DNA from: Sweltsa coloradensis
Taxonomy: Eukaryota > Arthropoda > Insecta > Plecoptera > Chloroperlidae
Assembly: GCA_024449915.1 (NCBI GenBank)
Contig: JAMZAV010001829.1
Span: 62,001-126,000 of the forward strand
Direction of reading: 5' to 3'
DNA length: 64,000 bases
A model generated the notes under the pieces. It was not told the origin of the DNA, did no database searches, and worked only from the letters and a program-made list of their open reading frames with translations. Every line of letters begins with the position of its first letter. Position 1 is the first letter of the stretch. This document shows, piece after piece, positions 53,830-64,000 of the stretch. Made by a program: the position numbers and the translations under genes.

Positions 53830-54699
53830 ACATGTTATAACTAATTTAGTGGATTTTGGTGATTTTGTAGTTTTAAACCAAAAGATCAACTTCAAATTAA
53901 AATATCTTAAAACCATTGATAACACAATGTTCAAAAAAGAGCTGGTAACTATAATTAATATCATTTTTAATTTTTCAATAATTGACGGGCCGCGAGCATA
54001 AACAGTTTAACCTGCATTACCCGGTTTATGGTAAAGGAATTACAAATCTTACCTCCTCTTTGCTTGCTGGTATGATGGTCCTTAAATAATCCGAATCCCT
54101 GCTTTTCTTTCATGCCGATTGCACAAAATTTGTTTTGTCAGTGATCAGTTCCGTTTATATACACTTTTCTTCGTTCATTGTTTGCTATATTAGTTTATAT
54201 AAACTCGTTTCAAACAAATAAAATGATAATTAATAAGGTACCGCTAACAGCTGTAGTTTTGCGCCAACAGTTTTAGAGAAGGTCTCTTTCTTTATCTCAC
54301 GGAAATTAAACTTAACATCCATCTTCGCATCTTTAAGAGGGAATAGGACACATTTTTGGCAGTTGGCAAATAGCTATTCGCTGGGACAATCAATAAGCAT
54401 CCGAAGTATGAACAACTTAGCAAAGTTGTCAATAAAACATGCACGGACAGCCCTATAGTCGTAGATTTTACAAATTTTGTCTCAATCGTCCACAAAATAT
54501 TCACAAATATTTAGTAGTCAATTTTGTAATTCTTAACAAAATAAAAAAATCATGAAATTTAATAAATTTAAAAAAATTGTTTTATAACAAATTTTAGAAA
54601 GTGTTACTGTAGAGCCCTCTACTATTTAAACTTTCGTAACAACTGTTCAAATTTTCAAAACCTGTGGTGTAGTCAGCCGAGCGATCAGGAATGTGGCTA
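53830..54699. other. No recognisable feature
   Basis: AT-rich; no coding or repeat ends identified. Confidence 0.4.
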
Positions 54700-55299
54700 C
54701 TAGGAAGCTTCGCAAACGCTTTTTCAGGCGCGTTGTTGGATGAGCGTAATTGGTGCATTGAGCTGCCATGTGTTATGCGGATTTTCTGTTGTTCTGTGAA
54801 AAAATCATTAACTACTAAGTCGAAGAATTTTTTTAAATTAATTTAAATTAAATAAAAAATTAACTGATTTTTTAATTATTCGTAATTTTAAAAAAAAGAG
54901 AAAAATCGTAAAATTGCGATTTTCATAAGAAATAATTATTCGATTGCCCTCAAATTTAACACGAATATATTAATTCATAAAGTTAAGGTTCTGTGAAAAA
55001 ATCATTACAATAGGATAAAGCATGTAGGTGTTATAAGTCGAAGAATTTTTTTTTAAATAAAAAAAATCGTAAAATTGGGATTTTTATAAGAAATAATTTT
55101 CCGATTGCGCTCAAAAATGTGGCAGTTCTAAGTTCAGAGTTTCGCAGGTTTCCAGAAAATTTCATCACAATTGAAGTATCGGTTTAGCCGGAACTGGTTA
55201 ACAAACACACAAAAATACAAAAAAAAGAAAAAAGAAAAAAATCATTCTGGATTTTTTTCTCCAGTGTAGTGAAATGGAATCTTTGCTACGCTCATCCAA
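54700..55299 (-). mobile_element. Helitron-like element H7 (600 bp)
   Basis: 3' end CTAG at 54700 with host A before it on the plus strand; hairpin AACGC/GCGTT and TTTGCGAAGCTTC between hairpin and end; 5' end TTGGATGAGCGTAGC at 55299. A subfamily distinct from H2-H6 (longer 3' stem, different body). Confidence 0.8.
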
Positions 55300-55443
55300 A
55301 AACGCATGTCCTATAATATCCTCTAGTCTACCGTCTACTTTTTCCAAAACGACTGTGTGGGAGTAAATGCAGAAAGACGTTAACTGCCAGAATTGTTGAA
55401 AAAGCTTAATATAGTTTGCATTTTCACTGGTCATTGGTAATAA

Positions 55444-56078
55444 TTGGATGAGCGTAGTGAGCGAAGCAAAGATTCCATTTCACTTCACTGGAGGAAAAAA
55501 AAGGATTTTTTTTTAATTTTTATTATTATTGTGTGTTTGTTAACACGATTCTGGCTAAACCGATACTCCAATTACGATGACATTTTATGGAGGCATTCAA
55601 AATCTCTGAACTTAGAACTGCCACGTTTTTTAGCGCAATCAAAAAATTATTTCTCATTAAAATCGCCATTTTCCGATTTTTTCCGATTTTTTTTTTATTT
55701 CTTCGACTTATAACACCTACATGCTTTATTCGATTGTAATGATTTTTTCACAGAACCTTTATTTTATAAATTCATATATTGGGGTGAAATTTGAACGCAA
55801 TCGAAAAATAATTGTTTCGTGAAAATTGCAATTTTACGCTTTTTTCATTTAAAAAAAAATTCTTAGTCAGAAAATTCTTAGACACCTACTTGCTTTATCC
55901 GATTGTAATGATTTTTTTACAGAACCTTAATTTCATGAATTAATATCTTGGTGTGAAATTTTAGCGCAATCGAAAAATAATTTCTAATGAAAATTGCAAT
56001 TTTACGCTTTTTTTGTTTAAAAAAAAAATTAAGCTCATCCAACAACGCGCCTGAAAAAGCGTTTGCGAAGCTTCCTAG
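55444..56078 (+). mobile_element. Helitron-like element H8 (635 bp)
   Basis: 5' end TTGGATGAGCGTAGTG at 55444 after host A, 3' end GCGAAGCTTCCTAG at 56078 before host T. Same subfamily as H7, in the opposite direction; the two are head to head with a 144-bp spacer, so the outer 46 bp on each side are perfect inverted repeats. Confidence 0.85.
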
Positions 56079-56242
56079 TTCATTGTATGAACACAGAAAG
56101 TGCTATTAACATGGAATGCTTTTTGCTCCTTCTTTCCCGTTCCAGTCACTAGCCCCATTTCAAGTTACCTTAGTAACATACAAATGTATGCTCTACAACT
56201 TTTTCAAATAAAGTTTGTTGTGGTTGTAGTCGTTTTCTCAAT

Positions 56243-56740
56243 AGAGATGTGCAAAAATGATTCATTGAGTTTGAAAATTTGCGCCTTAAAAATAAAAATT
56301 CACAATTTTTCCTTATTTACTAAAAAGGCAAAAAACAATTTGATATGCACAACTTAATTTTTTTTTTAAATCCTAGTTTTAAATTATCATTATCAAAAAA
56401 ATCCAGGACAATTTATGATTAATTTAAATGAAAAACAAGCACATGAGAGTGAGATTCAGTATAATTTTAAGCACAATTTCAGCCTTCAGTTTTCAAAGTT
56501 TCTGACAGTTTTTACCAGGATTAATTTTGACTACTCTGCACTTCCACAAAAATTATGAAATTATGAATTTTTTGTATAATTTCGGTATTTTCATATGAAG
56601 TATTTTGAGCTTACCCGCGTACAAACGATTATTACGATCTCACAATCGCGTTTTATGACCCGGCATCTCCATCATAATATGTTTCAGACAGGATTAATTT
56701 AATTTCGACTACTTACCCGGCACCTCCACCAAAACGAAGG
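56243..56740. mobile_element. Fragment of the GCGAATCC-family hAT
   Basis: Blocks GAGATGTGCAAAAATG, GATATGCACAACTTAA, ACAAGCACATGAGAGTGAGA, GTTTCTGACAGTTTTTAC and CCGGCACCTCCACCAAAAC match 20726-22050 in order. Both termini are missing. Confidence 0.75.
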
Positions 56741-56767
56741 GGCAAGAAACTCACTTTTCGCCATATT

Positions 56768-57148
56768 AAAGCGGGCACCATTTCGAAAATGGTACTTCCG
56801 TTTCTTGGGCGTTGCCGCAACACGTTCCATCGTTCTTCTTGACCCGGAAAACACTTTATTGAACTCTTCTAAGGAGTTTGTCCAGCACTAATAGGACTTA
56901 AAATAGGTGTATCCCTTTTTAACAACTTGCTGCACGTCATCTTGAAATCCGGGCAAATGGGTCAAAATCCAAGGTGGTACCGGGCAAATTCAGATTCGAC
57001 AGGGTTTGTTACTTACAAATTAGGCCGGCACCCTAATGTCTCACATATGAAATGGTATTTATCCCAAGAAAACGGAAAATCCCGTTTTTTCCTACATCAA
57101 CGTGGCCCCCATTTTGAAAATGGTACTTCGGTTTATTGGGCGTTTACT
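56768..57148 (+). repeat. Pair of direct repeats (about 40 bp each)
   Basis: CACCATTTCGAAAATGGTAC at about 56775 and CCCATTTTGAAAATGGTACT at about 57108, each followed by TTC.GTTT.TTGGGCGT. The 330 bp between them is unassigned. CATTTT/AAAATG makes each copy a small hairpin. Confidence 0.55.
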
Positions 57149-57229
57149 AGGGGTGGGATAAATCGGTTAATCACCTCTCCGATTAATCGACGATATTAAC
57201 CGTGGTTTACCGATTAACCGAAATCCCTA
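57149..57229. mobile_element. Possible 81-bp hAT-like micro-MITE
   Basis: TAGGGGTGGGATAAATCGGTTAATC at the left (first 20 bases TAGGGGTGGGATAAATCGGT) and GATTAACCGAAATCCCTA at the right; ATTAATCG repeats between. No clear target duplication. Confidence 0.45.
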
Positions 57230-57251
57230 ATTGAAAGGGGGGGGGGGGGGT

Positions 57252-58419
57252 TCCTTATTTATTACCGGTACATTTGAGAATGCTTTGATTACCAGTTGGC
57301 TCGCTGCCAACTGCGGCGTCCCCCATTCCAAGTTCTTACGTAATGCAGCTGAGGGAGCCACGCTCTAACCGGCAACATAACCTTCATAAAAACTACTACC
57401 ATGAACGTGGCCCAGTTTATTCCTCCATGAACAGCACGGCGCAAAATGATTGAGCTAAACTCACGACTGGATTAAATAAAGATCTTGGCTGGGACAGAAA
57501 CACGTAATCTCGTCTTGACAATGACAGAATAAAATTTGGCTACAGTACCATAGATAACCACAGCAGTAATCTCTAGCTGGAATAACGTGTTGGTGATACT
57601 GATAAATGTGAATCAGAGATCGTAGCCAAGGATACTATTATACACGTCATAGCTATATCCACTGGCACTGTCACATGACCTTGATAATATTACAGCACTT
57701 GACAGTGACACCACTCACACTCGCCCGACGCTCGTGACATCCCATATCGTCCCCCCTCCCCAAGCTGGCGAGTAGCTAGACAGAACGGTCTTCCTTGTCT
57801 TTGTGTTCTTACGAAATAAAACTTAATTTCTCATCAGTAGGCCTGCCATTAACGTCTTTTATTTTTATTTATTTTTTATTTATTTAACGTCTATCCTATT
57901 CAGTTATAAAAACTGATTTACAAAGGAGGACAACTAAATAAATCTAATTACATAGATGCAGACACAACAATGAACTACGTTTAAGTAAATATTTGAAATA
58001 GTTATATTACAACAATGTGGAATAACGGCTCTGTACTCGCTTTGAAAATTATTATTTTTAAAATGTTTCAAGTTTTCGCGCTCAAAAATAAAACTATACT
58101 TTCGAAAAATCCAATTAGTCTGGCAAGATCAAATTGCTCAAAATGCCTCAGCTTAGCTACAGTTGGAGATCGATGAGAAAATTATACTGGAAAACTATTA
58201 TTACTATTTACAACCAATTTATACTCTAAATTTAATTTTGCAGTAATTTATACTGGTTTCTTTAATTTAAATAATTATTAAAATAGGACTTTTGTGTAAA
58301 TAATGAAATTATTCTAGGGTCACCTTGCTTATGTAATGATAAGAAAATGTAGGAAAGTATCCTATTGTTTGATTTTTTTAAATGGAAATTGAAGGTTAGC
58401 TGGCTAGCTGAAAGAGGAC
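57252..58419. other. No recognisable gene; possible LINE tail
   Basis: A (TTTA)-rich start at about 57860 followed by TTATAAAAACTGATTTACAAAGG resembles the 3' ends of minus-strand LINEs in this window, but no coding sequence was found. Confidence 0.35.
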
Positions 58420-58780
58420 CCACGATATACGTGGCGTGCGATCACCGGCGGCCTCGGCCGTCCGGCGACGTGATCGCCGATTCGAGCCCACCACGTGCCG
58501 ACGTCTAAGGCGCGCGGGGTGAGTGCGTTAAATGCCGACCGCGGGGGGAACCCTCCCTAGGCAGCGCCATCCCCGCCGTCGTAGGTCGCGCCAACAAGGG
58601 TGACAATCAGTTTGACGTCGAGACTTAGAACCGTCTGTAGACGACTTGCGTACCGGGCGGGGTGTTGTACTCGGTAGAGCATTTACCACGATGCGATCTG
58701 TTGAGACTCTCCCCACAGCCTTGGGTGGTTCGTCCTGTGTGTGCGAACACTCCACATGCTGATCAAACAATCATCATACG
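58420..58780. other. GC-rich unidentified segment, possible SINE
   Basis: Composition shifts abruptly to well over 55 percent GC by eye. On the minus strand GTGGGCTCGAATCGGCGATC contains a B-box-like CTCGAATC, but no A box at the right distance. Contains several palindromic pieces (GGCCGTCCGGCGACG). No long coding frame with a recognised domain. Confidence 0.4.
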
Positions 58781-58949
58781 TTATATTAGGATACATATGG
58801 CAAATTAAGAACGAGTAAATGCCTACCTAGTTCTGATCAGAAACGACTAATTCAAGATTGATATGGTTTTAAACAAAAGAAAATATCTATCAAATATTTA
58901 AAAGTTACAAAGTATTTTTATATAATAAATGGTTTTGATCAAAGATCAA

Positions 58950-60560
58950 AGTACTCATCGTAGATGTACAGGTACAGCTTGGTCCTTTGGTTGACGAGGA
59001 ATGGACAAGACCCTCCAGCGACCGACACTGGAATTTGGGATAGGGAGGATCTCACTCGCCCATAGGCTCGCCCGGACTCAAATTGGAGATATGCTCGGAC
59101 AGCATCTACGAGGTGTAGCCCTCTGACCTGGCGCGGTCACCAAAGCCCATGAACTGAATCGCCCCTCAGGATTCGTCTGGTTAACTGCTACGCTGGGTTC
59201 CGCTTTTCTCGAACTGTTTATACTACTCCGATATCGCAAAAGTTATCTTCGTAATGATGACCTTGCATTCATCACCACCCCGTGCTTACGTCACCGCGCT
59301 CTATGATTGTCCGCTCCAAAATCTAAACTCGTCCAGTTCACTAGTGCCTCGGCTTACTTGCACAACAATCCACTGTCTCAAATCAGACGCGTTGTTGCTC
59401 TCTCTCAAGTTCTCTGGTTCGCGTGAGATCGCTCGCTCCAACCGCGCTCACCTAGTGCGGTCACTCCTGACTGAATATGTGCTCCACTCGCACCCAACAC
59501 TCACTAGTTACTGTTCTCGCCACTAGGGTGGCCGTAAAACGCGTAACAGCCTACCTTCACACCAAGTTCTTCCAATACGTAAAACTCCAACTCGAAACAA
59601 TAATCAACCACTAGCACGGTCCACAATGAATCCCAACTCACTTCCATAGTCCACGAACTGTTCTTTATATTCGGTGCAAAATCAAATATCGCAACGACGA
59701 CTATCTCGCCTGCACTCGGTACGGGTGTCCCTCTGTAGATGGTGACAACGTACGACTTCGTACACAACTCGCAGATCGAACTCTGTTCGATAAAACAAAA
59801 TGGCTGACTTTCCCTGCTTTTGGCGCAAAGTACGATAGATACGGTAAAACGGTAAATTCTCGCTATCGCGACGATTGCTATTATTCCAGCATAGGATATG
59901 GTTCCTACACACTTGTTTGAGGTGTTTCGAACACTAATTTGGTCACTAAGACTATCCACACAGTTCCAAACTCTTACTCACGCTATTTGACACGACTTCT
60001 CTAAAGTCCTCTAATTCGCAAACTATAACTTCGATTGGATCGGTGCTTAGATCCACGTATTCAGAATTACAAAACCTTTCTATTAGATCCGCTCTCATAC
60101 GGCTATACTTCCTGGTATCACTGTTATTGCAACCGCGTCGGTTTTCGAATCCACGATGCTATACTGCTAGCTACGTTCAATGCCCGACTTAATACTCTGG
60201 AAATATTAATTCACTCACTACGGGAAAACCACTGAACGGATTTCCAAACTTTATGGCTCAAAACACTTGCGTGACTGTGTTTATTAACTTGGTAGGCTCT
60301 CTGCCCTGCAAAGAGACTATTCTCCACTAAAAACTGTAATTTAAACGTGGGGAGCAACCTCCCACCCACCTTGCTGATTCCGCCGTCGTCCCAGAAGAAG
60401 TGCCTAGTCCCAGCATGCAATTCGCACATGCACGTTACGAATCCAACCACGAAGCGACCCACTTTGACCCTTAGCTCAATGCTAAGTATATGGGGACGGT
60501 GTCGTTAGTGTAGTCCGGAACCCAAAAGACCAACGCTATGCTAATCCCGCGAGACTAAAC
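58950..60560 (-). other. Unidentified block, possible LTR-element 5' region
   Basis: About 1.6 kb of balanced composition, unlike its AT-rich flanks. On the minus strand it contains GTTAATAAACAC (a poly(A)-signal-like AATAAA near 60278) and, further on, a short ATG frame (MRADLIERF to a stop near 59958) followed by a 151-codon frame (to 59504) with no recognisable domain. This could be an LTR plus leader, but I see no primer-binding site, no second LTR and no gag motif. Confidence 0.3.
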
Positions 60561-61030
60561 AAGGATTAATATTATAGGATGGAAAAGACATAGGATATTA
60601 TTACTAGATTAACTAAATTATTTTATAATTACGAATTATAATGGATATTACCGATGAATGCTATAAACCGTATTTCTAGGCTAGTGGAGATAAGATGATC
60701 CCGCGTTTAGGCTCTGTGTTGCCCTCTGTTGATAAAGTAAAGCAACAAGTTCTCCCGCGATAGAAAATAATTAGTATAGAAAAGATAAATAGAGTAATTA
60801 ATAAATCGATTTCTGGCTAGAAATCATTTATTAATTAAACAAAGTTTTATTAGCAACAGTGATTGATATTATTGTTACGTTGATTTTTTTAAAAGATGGG
60901 TGGGATTGCAGTTGACTGCTACAAAATTCAGAAGGCGGTGATTTTATTTATCCAAATTAATTCCAAAAATTGGCGTCAGTAAGACAGTATGGTAGGTTTT
61001 GTCACAACAATGCATTAAAACTCAACAAAT
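60561..61030. other. No recognisable feature
   Basis: AT-rich spacer before the LINE fragment. Confidence 0.4.
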
Positions 61031-61088
61031 TTGGTAACAAATGAAAAGGATATTAAATGCAATTAATACTTACTTTACTTTCCGTGTC

Positions 61089-61880
61089 CGGTTAAACACA
61101 ATATTTCCAAAAATTTGCAACAGCCATTCCTTTCGCATTTGCTTCCAAGATATCGCGCAGGGTACATGGTTCGTCGAGGCGGGGGCAAATCAGGAGGTGA
61201 CTCGGATCCTGTACCTGTCCGCACTTACACATGGGCTCTTGGTCAGCTGGTAAAAGGCCCCACTTATGCATGTTGGTCCCGCATCTCGGCAGTCCAGTTC
61301 TTAATCGGTTTAATGTCCGCCAAACCGCTAAGGGACAGTTACCACCTGGAGCGATCTCTTCCCTTGGTGCAATGTTCGGTGCAGGCAGTTGGCTGTTCCA
61401 GTGGGCGACACGATTTGCCTCTGGTGAACTTCTAAGAACGTGAGTTCTGGTCAAAAAGCTCTTTCTGGAACGAAGTCGTTTTGCCGCCTGTTGGTGTCCA
61501 TACATGGGGTGGCGAGGGTCTGTCTCCTGCTTCGTCCTTTCCACGTCTGCTGCGGTTACCCCGCGGATATGAAGGGGTGCTATCCCGATAAGCGGGTACA
61601 ACTTATGTACCGGGGTTGGTTTTAGGCAGCCCGTCACAATCCGCACAGTTTCATTAATTGCGACGTCGACTCGCTTCGCATGCACAGAAGCGCTCCACAC
61701 TGGAGCGGCATACTCGGCGGCCGACAAGCACAGTGCAAGCGCTGATGTCCTGAGCGTGGATGGTTGTGCTCCCCAGGTTTTGCTTGTCAGCTTTCGTAGA
61801 ATGTTGTTTCGGGCGCTGACCTTTCCCTTCGTGTTTGTACAGTGATGCAATTAATGAATGAATCAAATAAGGTGGGGGAA
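61089..61880 (-). pseudogene. LINE C-terminal fragment, about 250 codons open
   Basis: Minus strand: ILRKLTSKTWGAQPSTLRTS, LCLSAAEYAAPVWSASVHAK, INETVRIVTGCLKPTPV, then ETDPRHPMYGHQQA and W..QLPAPNI, ending with a Cys/His cluster CKCGQVQDPSHLLICPRL and a stop near 61090. The AEYA.PVWS and IVTGCLKPTP blocks are typical of the segment downstream of the palm in Jockey/CR1-type elements, and the Cys/His cluster resembles the C-terminal knuckle of these proteins. The frame is not interrupted, so this copy is young or recently inserted; its 5' side ends at a purine-rich tract (61876-61962). Confidence 0.8.
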
Positions 61881-61962
61881 TGAAAAGAAAAGAAAAGAAA
61901 AAGAAAAAAAAGAAAGAAAAACTGAAAGAAAGTAAAAAAAGAAAGATAAAAAAATCCTTTTA
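61876..61962 (+). repeat. Purine-rich (GAAAA)n tract
   Basis: GAAAAGAAAAGAAAAGAAAA-type repeat on the plus strand, directly 5' of the LINE fragment in its reading direction. Confidence 0.9.
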
Positions 61963-62281
61963 AAAAAACTGATTTATTAGACGATCCCACTCAAACGAAT
62001 ATGAGGTTTGCCAAAAATCAGGAACAGCAAATTAGGGAGTAATCAATCTTTCGCGGAAGAAACCACTGAACGCGAATCTTCATTTTTGTGTTCAATCTTC
62101 ATTCTTGTGTTCAAATCTTGATAACAATTTAGTACAAAAGATCTTGACTCTAATATATAATTATATCAGATATATAATTATTTAAAATTGTTCAAGCTAA
62201 AAACTGATGACAGCAATGATACAGGACACCTAACTCAAGTTGCAAGCTCTACCAGTGGGCGGCAACCAGACAATCTAGGCA

Positions 62282-62380
62282 GCATAGGCGCCAACTACGG
62301 GGGGGGCTTGGGGGCTAGAGCCCCCCCCCCCAAAAAAATGTAAGGGGGGGGGCTCATCCCCCCCTAAAATTTTATACTTT
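62282..62380. mobile_element. hAT-like end (CATAGGCGCCAACTAC)
   Basis: GCATAGGCGCCAACTACGGGG followed by GGGGGCTAGAGCCCCC and GGGGGGGGCTCATCCCCCC is the layout of the GC-rich subterminal zone of hAT elements such as 21091-21921. The opposite end was not found. Confidence 0.4.
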
Positions 62381-62727
62381 TTAAAAATTTAGATTTGTTT
62401 GAAAAAAACATCTGGTGACTATATCCCGATTTAGTCATCCGGACATAATTTTCTGAATGATATCAGTGTATTTTAGTGAGGGATCGATCTTAGCTAGATA
62501 TAGTGGTAGAATAGGGGCCTAGCCTAGAGCATAATGTGTTGCTATTTTTTTCTTTAGTGAAACAATCAGAAAATTTTCGATAGGTTTTTCTTTCATTTTC
62601 CTTAAAAAATTGACGGTAAATTTGGGCGGAAAAACTTCTTAAAGTTTTGAAAAATGAAAATGTTAGAACAAGAAAAAGAACGGTGTTAAACGGAAACAGA
62701 AAAATTGAGAATTTTCAGTCTTTGGTA

Positions 62728-63261
62728 CTTGTTCATTAACGGGACCCCCTCCAAAAAATGTAAAAATTCAGTAAAAACATTTCATTAGAGAATCATAACT
62801 ACTACATCTACTCCATCCGAGTTTCAGGAGGTTAGGAAAACACAATTATTTCGAACAAAGCCTCGAAAACATCCTTTCCGGCTACATACTTTGCGCCAGG
62901 AGTGACACGGCCTACGCCAACATACTCCACCTACAAAACCTTTAACGTCGCTGGACTGTCAATGGAAAAGTAATACATTCGTTTAAAAATAGTGACGTTA
63001 AAGGTTTTGAAGGTTCATTTGGTGTCCGTGAACGTCAATGTTAGCTGCACGGCGACGATTGCTCTCATGTAGGCCTACGCTTTCCAATGGACTGTACTCG
63101 CCTGAATCACTTTGAACGTGTGAGTCAAGTTCACTGTCAAAATCATATTCAACTCCTCGCAAGTTGTAATTATTTATTGTAAACTGAAATAAGTAAAAAA
63201 AACGACGATGGAGGGGACTAATTAACGAAAAATTGAGGGGGGTCCCGTTAATGAACAATTA
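62728..63261. mobile_element. TIR element, about 530 bp
   Basis: TTGTTCATTAACGGGACCCC at the left and its complement (GGGGTCCCGTTAATGAACAA) at the right are near-perfect inverted repeats of about 22 bp. No target duplication is obvious and no coding is present. Confidence 0.65.
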
Positions 63262-64000
63262 CCCAGTCTTTTAACAAAAACACCTCTTTGAAAAAAAATT
63301 GGACGGTTACTTTGGTTTCCTGACCTGTCCAAAGTTGGGAAAAGTCCAAATTATATAGGGCTAGATAAGCAAATTGCAAATTGAGACGAGAGTTTTCCTT
63401 TGGTATGGTAAGTCTATTGGAGATTTTCCGCTCTTTCATAAATACACCATCTTTAAAAAGGCTTAGGGGTATGGGGCTGTCGAAATTGTGTTCATAAATA
63501 AAAGAACAACGTGCAAATTGTAATAAGAATTGTTTCATTTTGTTGACTTATTAGAAATTGCCTTATCTTTTCACGTAAATATTTGCAAAAAATTTAAATT
63601 TAACTTTGGGCCCTAAAGCTGCCCAAAGTAAGGACAAATTATTTAATCATTGCGGAATTATCGGATGATTAAGATGCAAATTGGAACTTTGATATATGAA
63701 AAATTGTCCATTCTTTCATAAAAACACCATTTCAAAAGAATCTGATTGTAACTTTGGGCCACATGGGCTGTCAGGGGTAGGCCTATAGCAGCCTATAGGT
63801 AAAACAAAAATTGTGGTGTATATATACAATATGTTTGGACTAGGACAATAGAAAAAAATGGAGCGGTAATTTTGAGCCTCGTGGTTATATATCCAAACTA
63901 AAGTGGGGAAAATCAAAACTTACAAATTAGCAGAATAATGCTGCAATTAGGATGAGACTAAAAGGAAACTTTTCGCTCTTAAAAAGCACCCTCTGAAAAA
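63262..64000. repeat. Diverged tandem repeats, period about 140 bp
   Basis: Motifs of the form TTTCATAAAAACACCATTT...AAAAG..., then TAACTTTGGGCC...GGGCTGTC recur at about 63262, 63425, 63705, 63845 and 63970, and a partial match is near 63570. Divergence is high. The array runs off the end of the window. Confidence 0.5.

Noticed and set aside
59254..59526. 90-codon plus-strand frame as a gene
   Set aside because: No recognisable domain, no splice or start context, and opposite strand frames of similar length exist.

Overview
The window is animal nuclear DNA, AT-rich and dominated by transposable elements; the taxon cannot be named from sequence alone. A marine invertebrate is my guess from the repertoire (Penelope-like elements with GIY-YIG ends, many hAT-type MITEs, Helitron-like elements, several LINEs). 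There is no prokaryotic-style gene layout. The only host gene I recognise is MIC60/mitofilin (IMMT): two internal exons on the + strand at 15500-15728 and 48958-49061 join in frame (phase 1) across an apparent 33.2-kb intron that holds most of the window's repeats.

Layout. 1-8130: nested, mostly palindromic 3' fragments of at least four Penelope-like element (PLE) families abutting (TA)n tracts, with six canonical hammerhead-ribozyme cores in the window as a whole and degenerate versions in most copies; within this block 5285-6800 is a ribozyme-bearing direct-repeat unit of 967 nt resembling a retrozyme. 8138-9880: a large palindrome and a 290-bp tandem repeat. 10341-13235: PLE scrap, half a hAT MITE, and a LINE split by two Helitron-like insertions, one of which contains a third. 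15.5 kb: MIC60 exon. 16.2-22.2 kb: hAT MITEs with perfect 8-bp target-site duplications, and more Helitron-like and LINE fragments. 22.3-37.1 kb: sequence of strikingly poor apparent quality (inflated homopolymers, dropped bases); its part 30.1-36.8 kb is a collinear degraded copy of 37.13-44.9 kb and looks like an assembly artefact. 37.1-48.8 kb: Ty3/gypsy pol fragment, minisatellite, hAT elements, tRNA-like units, a second cluster of palindromic PLEs, and further MITEs. 49.0 kb: second MIC60 exon. 49-64 kb: palindrome, a 1.57-kb hAT, two LINE fragments, a head-to-head Helitron-like pair, a GC-richer unidentified block (58.4-60.6 kb) and diverged tandem repeats.

The main biological theme is layered transposition: precise target-site duplications and interrupted reading frames allow the order of insertions to be read. 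The most interesting systems are the hammerhead-ribozyme-carrying PLE terminal repeats and retrozyme-like unit, and a non-autonomous Helitron-like family with the non-canonical 5' end TTGGATGAG, 3' end CTAG behind a conserved AACGC/GCGTT hairpin, and insertion between A and T. No complete autonomous element is present.
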